Positions 34,102 through 42,671 of a DNA stretch of 49,024 nucleotides are shown in pieces. The translations under genes were made by a program, and so were the position numbers. Origin of the DNA: FEN-1297 sp963787005 (GTDB lineage Bacteria > Bacteroidota > Ignavibacteria > Ignavibacteriales > Ignavibacteriaceae); contig CAWBBX010000004.1 in assembly GCA_963787005.1 (NCBI GenBank), positions 1-49,024 of the forward strand, read 5' to 3'. Every line of letters starts with the position of its first letter. The first letter of the stretch is position 1. The notes below the pieces were generated by a model, which ran no database searches, was not told the origin of the DNA, and saw only the letters and a program-made list of their open reading frames with translations.

Positions 34102-36615
34102 TTATTGAGCTTCGCCCGAATCGCTCTTCTCCTTTGCTTCAGATGACGATTCGTTTTCGCCTGTTGTTCCGTTGTCGATAAACACAAGCTCTTCGCCGTT
34201 CTCAAAGTGCTTGGCCAGAATATTAGAAGATTCCTTAAATGAGCCTCTTAAGATTTCTTCCGCGAGCGGATCTTCCACAAATTTCTGAATGGCTCTCCTC
34301 AAAGGTCTCGCCCCGTACTTCTGGTCGAAGCCTTTATCGACCAAAAAATTCTTCGCCGATAATTCAAGAGTAAGCTCCATCTTGTTCTCGTGAATATTCG
34401 TATAAAGATCCTCGAGTTCTATGTCGATGATCTTAAGAATGTCTTCTTTATCCAGACTTCTGAACACTATCATCTCATCAACCCTGTTCAGGAACTCCGG
34501 ATTGAAAAGTTTCTTCATCGCATCTTCGACAGTGTTCTTTAGCGAGGCGTATTTATCTTCGGCTTTATCGCTGCCGAAACCGAACGAGCCGATATCCTTA
34601 ATATCCCGTGCGCCGACGTTCGTCGTCATTATAATAATCGTGTTCCTGAAATCGACCTTCCTTCCGAGACTGTCGGTGAGAACGCCGTCATCAAGAACCT
34701 GAAGCAGTATGCTGAAGATATCCGGATGCGCTTTTTCAATCTCATCGAACAGAACAACGGAATACGGTCTTCTTCTGACTTTCTCCGTAAGCTGACCGCC
34801 TTCTTCGTAGCCGACATATCCAGGAGGCGCTCCGACAAGTCTGGAGAGCGAGAATTTTTCCATGTATTCGCTCATGTCTATCCTTATGAGAGCATTGTCG
34901 GAATCGAACAAGTAATTAGCAAGCACCTTGCAGAGCTCGGTTTTACCCACGCCCGTAGGTCCTAAGAAAATGAAGCTGCCGATCGGGCGATTGATACGTT
35001 TGAGACCGGCTCTCGTTCTTCTTATAGCCTTCGTCAGTTTCGATACCGCTTCATCCTGTCCCACGATGTGTTTCTTCAAAGCGTCTTCCATCTTAAGAAG
35101 CTTCTGCGACTCGGTCTGCGCCACCCTGTTTACGGGTATGCCGGTCATCATCGCTACAACAGTCGCGATATCCTCGTCGCTTACGTCGTGAACGATGTCC
35201 TTCGTTTTCGCTTCCCATTCACGTTTAGCTGTCTCGAGATCCGACTGCAGGTTGCGTTCTTTATCTCTCAGGCGCGCGGCTTCTTCGTAATCCTGTTTCT
35301 TAACTACGGCCGCTTTCTCCAGCCGGACTTTCTCGATGTTGCCTTCCAGCTCCAGTATTTCCTGGGGAACTTCGAAGTTGCCCATGTGAACCCTCGAACC
35401 TGCTTCATCGATAACGTCGATTGCTTTATCAGGCAAGTGGCGGTCTGTTATGTAGCGGTTACTCAGTTTTACGGCCGAGTCTACTGCAGCTTTGCTGTAC
35501 TTTACGTGATGATGTTCTTCGTACTTGAATTTAATGTTGTTCAAAATCTGAATCGTTTCCTCGTAACTCGGCGGTTCAACCATAACTTTCTGGAAACGTC
35601 TGTCGAGCGCGCCGTCGGTTTCGATATACTTTCTGTACTCATCAAGAGTTGTAGCACCTATGCACTGTATATCGCCTCTGGCAAGCGCCGGCTTGAACAT
35701 ATTTGAAGCGTCGAGCGATCCCGATGCTCCGCCCGCGCCGACTATAGTATGCAACTCGTCGATGAAGAGAATCACTTCTTTTGCCTTTTCAATCTCGTTC
35801 ATTAAGGCTTTCATTCTCTCTTCGAACTGGCCGCGATACTTTGTACCGGCCACGAGTCCGGCAAGATCGAGAGTAACGACTCTCTTATCCTGCAGAATCC
35901 TCGGCACTTTTTTCTGAACGATCCTAAGAGCCAGTCCTTCGGCTATAGCGGTCTTGCCCACACCCGGTTCACCAATGAGCACAGGATTATTTTTCTTCCT
36001 TCTGCTCAATACCTGCGCTACCCTTTCTATCTCTTTCTCGCGTCCGACAACCGGATCGAGCTTATCCTCTATAGCATATTTAGTAAGGTCGCGACCGAAA
36101 TTATCGAGTACAGGAGTTTTAGTGCGCTCAACTTTCTTATCCGACGACGGAACCGTAGCTCCGGTATCCTTAGGATTTTTACTTGTAAGCATTGCGTTAA
36201 GCTCGGAACGTGCCGCGTCGTATGTAACATTAAACTGATGAAGTATCTGCGTGGCGATGTTATCCTCGTCCCTCAATAAAGAAAGGAGAAGATGTTCTGT
36301 TCCGATTACGTCCGCTTTATAAATTTTAGATTCAATTTGAGTTATTTTCAAAACTTTTTCGGCTTGTTTGGTAAGCGGTATGTTTCCGATGGTTAGTGTA
36401 CCGCCGGAAGTTCTAACCGTATCCTCAATAGCCTTTTTAAGTTTCATAAGGTCACAGTCGAGGTTTCTCAAAATTCTAACAGCAACGCCTTGGCCCTCCC
36501 TTATAATTCCCAGTAACAAATGTTCGGTTCCGATGTAATCGTGACCAAGCCTAAGGGCTTCCTCTCGGCTCAATCTTATCACATCCTGAAGCCTGTCAGA
36601 AAAATTTCCATCCAT
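34102..36615 (-). CDS. clpC: ATP-dependent Clp protease ATP-binding subunit ClpC
   Basis: 837 residues: two Clp-N repeats, AAA+ 1 with GEPGVGKTAIAEGLA, a UVR-type coiled middle region (DYEEAARLRDKERNLQ), AAA+ 2 with GPTGVGKTELCKVLA and LFDEIEKAHPDIF, and a ClpB-D2-small domain (YGARPLRRAIQ). It unfolds substrates for ClpP. It has an acidic, Glu/Ser-rich C-terminus (ESSSEAKEKSDSGEAQ). No mcsB or ctsR is adjacent. Confidence 0.97.
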   Translation of the reverse strand: MDGNFSDRLQDVIRLSREEALRLGHDYIGTEHLLLGIIREGQGVAVRILRNLDCDLMKLKKAIEDTVRTSGGTLTIGNIPLTKQAEKVLKITQIESKIYKADVIGTEHLLLSLLRDEDNIATQILHQFNVTYDAARSELNAMLTSKNPKDTGATVPSSDKKVERTKTPVLDNFGRDLTKYAIEDKLDPVVGREKEIERVAQVLSRRKKNNPVLIGEPGVGKTAIAEGLALRIVQKKVPRILQDKRVVTLDLAGLVAGTKYRGQFEERMKALMNEIEKAKEVILFIDELHTIVGAGGASGSLDASNMFKPALARGDIQCIGATTLDEYRKYIETDGALDRRFQKVMVEPPSYEETIQILNNIKFKYEEHHHVKYSKAAVDSAVKLSNRYITDRHLPDKAIDVIDEAGSRVHMGNFEVPQEILELEGNIEKVRLEKAAVVKKQDYEEAARLRDKERNLQSDLETAKREWEAKTKDIVHDVSDEDIATVVAMMTGIPVNRVAQTESQKLLKMEDALKKHIVGQDEAVSKLTKAIRRTRAGLKRINRPIGSFIFLGPTGVGKTELCKVLANYLFDSDNALIRIDMSEYMEKFSLSRLVGAPPGYVGYEEGGQLTEKVRRRPYSVVLFDEIEKAHPDIFSILLQVLDDGVLTDSLGRKVDFRNTIIIMTTNVGARDIKDIGSFGFGSDKAEDKYASLKNTVEDAMKKLFNPEFLNRVDEMIVFRSLDKEDILKIIDIELEDLYTNIHENKMELTLELSAKNFLVDKGFDQKYGARPLRRAIQKFVEDPLAEEILRGSFKESSNILAKHFENGEELVFIDNGTTGENESSSEAKEKSDSGEAQ

Positions 36616-37476
36616 TATAAATTCCTTGGTTTCGTTGTGATTTTATCAATATTGTCGGTATTTGCTGTTTAGAGACACTCCTAATATATAAATAGAATAC
36701 GCCGCAATCAAGATAAGCATACGCCTCTAAATAGCGTAAAAGACAATAAAAAAGGCGTTTTCTACAACAATCGGGATTAGTTCTCTATAAAAAATAATTT
36801 AATTATCGGCCGGTTAAAGAATCGTAACAGCGGCATTCTTCCTGATTCAATTCCCTCTTATTTAACCGCGCCTTCGTTCTTTTCTCCAATATACCCGAAA
36901 TATGCTTAACCTACAATGTCAGCCGGAACAAGTAGCTACAGCGCACAAACTCTTATCCGGTTCATCTAAAGAAACGGTTTATACGTACTTTATCATCGCA
37001 GGTTTGTAATAATTATTTATCGGGAAATTATCCTTTTGTACTTCGTTTCGGGTAAATGGTTTCAAATATATTGTCCTTGAATTATCACAGAGCTTACGGA
37101 GTCAAGTAATTAAACACTCCTTTTTAATTATAATTTTGAGTTTAACTAGAAAGTGCTTCGAGGGTCTTCGCGTCTTAGTTACTTTGTGGCAATATTTATA
37201 AATTTTATCAATGATGTGTTAGCCACAAAGGCTCTAAGAATCACTAAGAAAAATTGTTATGGGATCACCGCTATCTATGCGATGTCTTACTTATCAAAAT
37301 GCTTCCGCGATATCAATTCATTTATAAAGATGATAGTCAACCGGCTAACTTGCTAAAAGCTCAAATAAATATTAAAATGAAGCCGAAAATTAAATCTTCC
37401 GAAAGCGGATAATTTTTATGCTCGAAGCCTAACGTAAATGATTTGACAAATTTTTCCCTCTAGATTTGATTATTCT
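36616..37476. other. 860-base non-coding gap with one inverted repeat
   Basis: Divergent region between clpC and the helicase gene, AT-rich, no gene. An imperfect inverted repeat lies at 37162-37192 and 37219-37248 (arms CTTTGTGGC / GCCACAAAG with CTTAGT and CACTAAG flanks); it is a relative in style of the CACAGAGG elements at 6483 and 9489. Promoters of both genes must be here; I cannot place them. Confidence 0.6.
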
Positions 37477-39492
37477 ATGAAAGACATGTTTCAAAAAAAA
37501 TATACGCTGAAGAGATTCGGTGAAAATGCCGTAGAAAAACGACCGATTGATGAGTCGCGTTTCACGATAGATTACAAGAACGAACTCAACCCTTCGCAGT
37601 ACGAGGCGGCTTCCGCACTGGACGGAGCTTACTTAATTATAGCCGGAGCGGGAACGGGCAAGACGAGAACGCTTGTTTTCAGGGTCGCACGTTTAATTGA
37701 AATGGGCTACGATCCGAAGTCAATACTTCTCCTTACCTTCACTCGTAAAGCAGCAAACGAAATGATGGGCAGGGCGGCTCAGCTTCTCGACAACAGATGC
37801 TCGAAGATAAACGGCGGCACGTTTCATTCATTCGCCAACATTACCCTGAGAAAATACGCCAAGGCCGTCGGACTCGATCCTTCTTTTACCATTTTGGATC
37901 AGGGTGACAGCGAAGACGTTATAAATCTTATAAGAACGCAGGCTGGATTTATCAGCAAGGAGAAGAGATTCCCGAATAAGCGCACTCTTGGAAAAGTGTT
38001 CAGCCTGAGCGTTAACACGGGCAAGAAAATAGAAGACATTATTGAGCTGAACTATCCTCATTTTTCCGATGTGCTGGATAAGATAATAGAGATCGAAAAG
38101 ATTTTTACGAATTATAAGCACAAGAACAACCTTCTGGATTATGACGATCTTTTAATATTCTTGAGGAGATTTTTGCAAGATTTCGGTCCGGGCGCAAAAT
38201 CCATGCTATCAACAATTAAGTATGTTATGGTAGATGAATATCAGGATACGAACAAGCTGCAGGCGGAAATTGTACAGGGGCTTACCGAAGTAAATAAGAA
38301 TATCATGGTAGTCGGCGATGACTCACAGTCGATTTATTCCTTCCGCGGGGCCGATTTCAGGAACATCATGGAATTCCCCAAGCTATTCCCGAACACGAAG
38401 CTAATCAAGCTGGAGGAAAATTACAGGAGCATACAGCCTATACTCGATTTTACAAATCACATAATCTCCGGCGCGTCGGAAAAGTACGAAAAGAATCTTT
38501 TTACCAGGAAGAACGGCGGTGAGCTCCCGGTGATCGTTGCGGCATCGAATGAGAATATGCAGTCGAAGTTTATAGTTGAGAAGATACTCGACCTGCGCGA
38601 GGAAGGCGTTCCGCTTAACGATATAGCGGTGCTGTTCCGCTCCTCGTTTTTCTCTTTCGATCTTGAGATAGAACTGAGCAAGGCCAACATTCCTTTCATG
38701 AAGTTCGGCGGGATGAAGTTTATTGAGACCGCTCATATAAAAGACATGCTCGCCTTCTTAAGAATAGCCGCCAACCCCAAAGACGTGGTAAGCTGGTACC
38801 GGGTTTTGCTGCTTCATGAGGGAGTTGGGCCGAAAACCGCGCAGAAAATTTTAGATGATCTTGCGACCGCCGGAATTACTATTAAGGCTGATCCGGATGC
38901 CGTAACGAAATTCAAATACAATAATAAGATTGCTTCGCTCTTCAAACTGCTGTACAAAATTCACACCGGCACAGGCTCTCCCACCGAAAAAGCCGAAGCC
39001 GTGCTTGATTATTACTTCCCGCTTTTCAAGGGCAAGTACGACGATTTCAACAAGCGGAACAAGGACATCGAGATATTCTTGAATATAACGGAAAATTACA
39101 GATCGCTGGACAGTCTGCTCGCAGACATGGCGATAGAGCCGATCATCGAAAGCGTAATTGATATGGACGAGCCTGACAAGGAAGAAGAGTTCGTTACGCT
39201 GTCTACAATTCATTCTGCTAAGGGATTGGAATGGCACTCGGTATTTATCATACACGCGGTCGAAGGCTACTTCCCTTCATACAGGTCGGCCGAAAGCGAC
39301 GCGTCGCTGGAAGAAGAGCGACGGCTTATGTACGTAGCTTCCACTAGAGCGAAACAGAATCTCTTTGTCATATATCCCATGAACATGTACGATCGTGAAG
39401 CCGGGATGACATTATCGAAACCGTCGCGCTTCATCTCCGAAATGAATTCCGAATTGGCCGAAGGCTGGCTGCTGGATGAGGAGAATATCTGA
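37477..39492 (+). CDS. UvrD/Rep-family ATP-dependent DNA helicase
   Basis: 671 residues, superfamily 1A. Motif I GAGTGKT (about 57-63), Ia LLLTFTRKAANEM, II VDEYQDTN, III GDDSQSIYSFRGA, IV LEENYRSI, V TIHSAKGLEWHSVFI and VI RRLMYVASTRAKQNLFV. It unwinds DNA 3' to 5' in repair or replication restart. A ~25-residue N-terminal extension (KKYTLKRFGENAVEK) precedes the Q motif (LNPSQYEAASAL). Confidence 0.93.
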   Translation: MKDMFQKKYTLKRFGENAVEKRPIDESRFTIDYKNELNPSQYEAASALDGAYLIIAGAGTGKTRTLVFRVARLIEMGYDPKSILLLTFTRKAANEMMGRAAQLLDNRCSKINGGTFHSFANITLRKYAKAVGLDPSFTILDQGDSEDVINLIRTQAGFISKEKRFPNKRTLGKVFSLSVNTGKKIEDIIELNYPHFSDVLDKIIEIEKIFTNYKHKNNLLDYDDLLIFLRRFLQDFGPGAKSMLSTIKYVMVDEYQDTNKLQAEIVQGLTEVNKNIMVVGDDSQSIYSFRGADFRNIMEFPKLFPNTKLIKLEENYRSIQPILDFTNHIISGASEKYEKNLFTRKNGGELPVIVAASNENMQSKFIVEKILDLREEGVPLNDIAVLFRSSFFSFDLEIELSKANIPFMKFGGMKFIETAHIKDMLAFLRIAANPKDVVSWYRVLLLHEGVGPKTAQKILDDLATAGITIKADPDAVTKFKYNNKIASLFKLLYKIHTGTGSPTEKAEAVLDYYFPLFKGKYDDFNKRNKDIEIFLNITENYRSLDSLLADMAIEPIIESVIDMDEPDKEEEFVTLSTIHSAKGLEWHSVFIIHAVEGYFPSYRSAESDASLEEERRLMYVASTRAKQNLFVIYPMNMYDREAGMTLSKPSRFISEMNSELAEGWLLDEENI

Positions 39493-39827
39493 TCCCCCAG
39501 CCGGACCGTCCAAATTCGTAGCACAGACTATCAGTCTGTGCCTTTATACTTTACAAAAATGGACAAGTTTTTATATGTCATCCCTAAAGGGATTCGGTTT
39601 ATTCATGTCTCATTTTTCTATAAATATTTCATCCCTCCGGGATGATGAACCTAAATCCCTTTAGGGATAAAAAATTGGACTTCAGTTAGTAACATCGATT
39701 ATTTTAATTTTTAGACGGCCCGAAAATTTAATAAAAATCATTCCGTCACGGGGATTAATCCTCTTACAAGACAGCCGTTTTAAAAGTCAATTGTCACGAG
39801 TATTCGTCTGAAAAATATTGACCTTAT
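39493..39827. repeat. Intergenic gap with four hairpins
   Basis: Non-coding. GCACAGACTATCAGTCTGTGC (39521-39541), ATCCCTAAAGGGAT (39580-39593), CATCCCTCCGGGATG (39630-39644) and ATCCCTTTAGGGAT (39655-39668) lie in a row between two convergent genes. Arms keep the ATCCC/GGGAT theme while the loop changes (AA, TCC-type, TT). Confidence 0.8.
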
Positions 39828-40760
39828 TTATTTCATAAGAATTAATTTTTCGGTTCTGGTAAAAATTCCGGCCCGCATTACGCAAAAATAAACTCCGCTT
39901 GAATATTTTTCCGCGTTGAAACTGATTTGATAAGTGCCCGGCGGTTTTTCTCCGTACACTAAAGTTTTCAACTCTTTTCCCAGCACACTATAGATTTTCA
40001 AATTTACTAAGCTTTCCCTGGGCACTTCATATTTAATTGTGGTAACCGGGTTAAACGGATTGGGAAAATTTTGATAGAGTTTGAACTCGCCGGGTGTTGA
40101 AATGGTCTTATTAACCGAAGTGACGGATTGTCTTCCCGGTTCAATCACTCTTTTAGTCGTAAAATATTCAAACAAAGAATCTTTGGAATAAATATTAGCT
40201 AGGCTGTCAATTGAGTAATTTTGTATTTCCCATTCTTCCTGAACAAGATTCAAGCTTTTAAGTGTATCGGAATAAATTATTATGGCACCAAGTTCATCAC
40301 GAAGTTTTTGAATTTTATCCGATGCAGAATTCGTACTATAACTTAAATCGATGCGCCCGCCGTAATATTCGGGTTCATTAATTATTACCGAGTCTTTAGT
40401 ATCATTGGCTCTGCAGTAGCCATAAATAACATTCCTGCCGCCGTGTGTCGGTATGCCGAGTAAACTCGGGACAAGCACCCACGTCCATGTTCTCGATGAA
40501 TGCGGTGAAAAAGTGTGCGGGAACATTGATGTTGTACAGTACATATTAAAGAATACCGTATCGAATTGGATCCTCACCATGCAGGTGCCGCCCCAGAGAG
40601 TAAAAGATGAGTCGGTGTTATTTGATATCTTAACATTAACCTGTATCGAGTCGCCGTAAAAATAACCGGTTTTATCCGTGCTCATTGTCATTGTGCCCTG
40701 AGCGAAACATCCTGTTATAGCTACAACCATTAAAGCGATTATTAGTTTCAATCTTCTCAT
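39828..40760 (-). CDS. Secreted protein with T9SS type A sorting domain
   Basis: 310 residues. Signal peptide (MRRLKLIIALMVVAITGCFAQ; the TGC could also be read as a lipobox), an N-terminal beta-sandwich of the intracellular proteinase inhibitor/BsuPI style (YFYGDSIQVNVKISNNTDSSF), a helical linker, then the sorting domain: FKLYQNFPNPFNPVTTIKYEVP, VNLKIYSVLGKEL, SGVYFCVMRAG and the KLILMK end. The last domain directs export through the type IX system and anchoring at the cell surface. Its ATG overlaps the true stop of the upstream gene, so both are made together. Confidence 0.85.
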   Translation of the reverse strand: MRRLKLIIALMVVAITGCFAQGTMTMSTDKTGYFYGDSIQVNVKISNNTDSSFTLWGGTCMVRIQFDTVFFNMYCTTSMFPHTFSPHSSRTWTWVLVPSLLGIPTHGGRNVIYGYCRANDTKDSVIINEPEYYGGRIDLSYSTNSASDKIQKLRDELGAIIIYSDTLKSLNLVQEEWEIQNYSIDSLANIYSKDSLFEYFTTKRVIEPGRQSVTSVNKTISTPGEFKLYQNFPNPFNPVTTIKYEVPRESLVNLKIYSVLGKELKTLVYGEKPPGTYQISFNAEKYSSGVYFCVMRAGIFTRTEKLILMK

Positions 40761-42302
40761 TTCAACAAAATCAGCTTTTGTGTTTTAGATGTATAAGCGA
40801 TTGCCCGGAACAGGATAAGTAATAATAAAGTTCACAAAGTAAATCCCGCTTGCCAGGTCTCTTCCCGAAAAGCTCATTCCGTAAGAGCCCGGCTGCAGGA
40901 AATCATCTTTTAATATACGAACCAGTTGTCCGCTGATATTATACAATTTTAATTTCACATGTCCGGGATACGGGAATGCGTATCTGATCTGCGTCGAGGA
41001 ATTAAAAGGATTGGGATATGCTTTTAAATCGATATTTACGGTGGGGTCTTCGCCGTTGTTATCATTTATTCCGCCAACGGGGAAAAGCGTTAGGTTACCG
41101 AATAATGAAGTACCCGCTGTGCCGGTATCTTTCCATACCGTATAGAAAGCCGAACTAGAACCAACGAATCCGACATGCCCAATAGACGGAACGGGAGATT
41201 TAGAATTTGTAAAGATCAAAGTGTCGGCTGTAGAATTATAATATGCATTAAGCTTTTCGACTCTTATAAAAGTACTATCGTTATTAATCATTTGAAAAGT
41301 ATGCGGATTCAAATAAGGTGATAAATCGGATGTAGTCTTCATTAAAGCGGGACTTTTAGTAGGGATCAAAATATTGCATGCCTTGAGATTCGATACATCC
41401 CAGTCATGTTTTTCAATTAATGGTTCAATCGACGGCTGGGAATCCCAATTATCGACAACAAAAATATTTGTGCGATTCACATACAATTTTTCAAATGTAA
41501 GTCTATATGAAAAATTTAGACTCAAAAATCGCGGATTTCCTACGCCTTTCCCGCTGTCAACAACAACTATTGAATCTGTTCCAACATGAGGCCAGAATTT
41601 TTTAATAACTATTTGAGGGATTTTACCGGGCTCGCTTCTTTTTGCAGAAACATAGTTACTTGCTGAGTTCGATCCAAATCTAGTTCGATAGTCGATGCCC
41701 GTCGGCTGACTGTATCTAATAGAATCTGATCCTTGCAAAATATTTCTTGTAACAACGGAAGAATCAATAACGGAGGACCAAAATATAGAGCCGTTCCTCT
41801 CGAATATAATATTGCAAACTGTGCTGTCATAGATTGATGAGTTAGTTTGTACTAAAACACTTGGATTTGTTTCATCGCTGTCGGATTCTGCTACATATTT
41901 AATGCCGCCGAATTTGCCGTTTAAATATTCCTTATAAGCAATATCCCAATTTCCGTTCCTATTGGTCTGAAAAACAATTAACATTCTGTTGTTATTATCT
42001 AAGATTGCTACCGGATTAATATTGAGGGAAGAATCGTCAGTAACAGGAATGGGTATTCCGAAGGTTGTATCTTTATTATTGAAATTACTTAAAAATATAT
42101 TACATGCATTGCCGATTATTTCAGAAAAAACAATTGCAGGTATACCGTAGAAATCCGTTCGTGGGCCCACAAAAAAAGTTACCGACTGGAAATCCCCCTT
42201 AGATTCAAACAATTTATTAATTAATAAATTCTGAGCATTTAAGGAATGTACTGCGAAAATCGACAGTATTAATGATATGATAAAAACTTTCATTACCCCC
42301 AC
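40757..42302 (-). CDS. Secreted T9SS-sorted protein, C-terminal frameshift
   Basis: About 510 residues. Signal peptide MKVFIISLILSIFAVHSLNAQ from ATG 42293 (the GTG at 42302 is less likely), a beta-rich extracellular region (Ser/Thr/Asn-rich strands, no known enzyme motif), then a sorting domain: YPNPFNSSTQIRYAFP, VKLKLYNISGQLV, LASGIYFVNF. The open frame ends at 40785 with an unusual tail (TYPVPGNRLYI). In another frame the same DNA reads LFRAIAYTSKTQKLILLK and ends at 40757-40759, the expected sorting-domain end. So there is an indel near 40815-40835. The restored stop overlaps the next start. Confidence 0.85.
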
Positions 42303-42671
42303 CGTAATTCTGTTCTAAGTTTAATATATAATTATAACCCAAGTTGCCCGCCAATTTTCAAACCGTTAAAACGGTTATAAATTTTCAACATTTGCTATTA
42401 ACACCGGGATTAATCCCGGTGTTAATATGAACGAAAAGTTCGACATTTAACTGTTCTACCTAACGGTAGGCAGGTTCAACTGTTTTTAAATCTCAAGCGG
42501 TCAAGTTGAGATTATAATATAAATAATAAATTTCAGTATCAATCCAATTCAAATAATTCGATCAGACCGGAGCATATTTATTTCCGATAGTAATTTTACC
42601 TTTTAATTGTTAAGTTGAGTTGTATTCTAATGGCATCATATAGATTATAAACTTATCTACACTCGTATTTT
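42303..42671. repeat. Divergent intergenic region with stacked palindromes
   Basis: Between a minus-strand secreted protein and the plus-strand TonB receptor. AACCGTTAAAACGGTT (42361-42376), the perfect 28-base palindrome TTAACACCGGGATTAATCCC (continues to 42425; 42398-42425), CTACCTAACGGTAG (42456-42469) and the looser AATCTCAA...TTGAGATT (42489-42513) follow each other. No gene seen. Both promoters should lie here. Confidence 0.75.
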
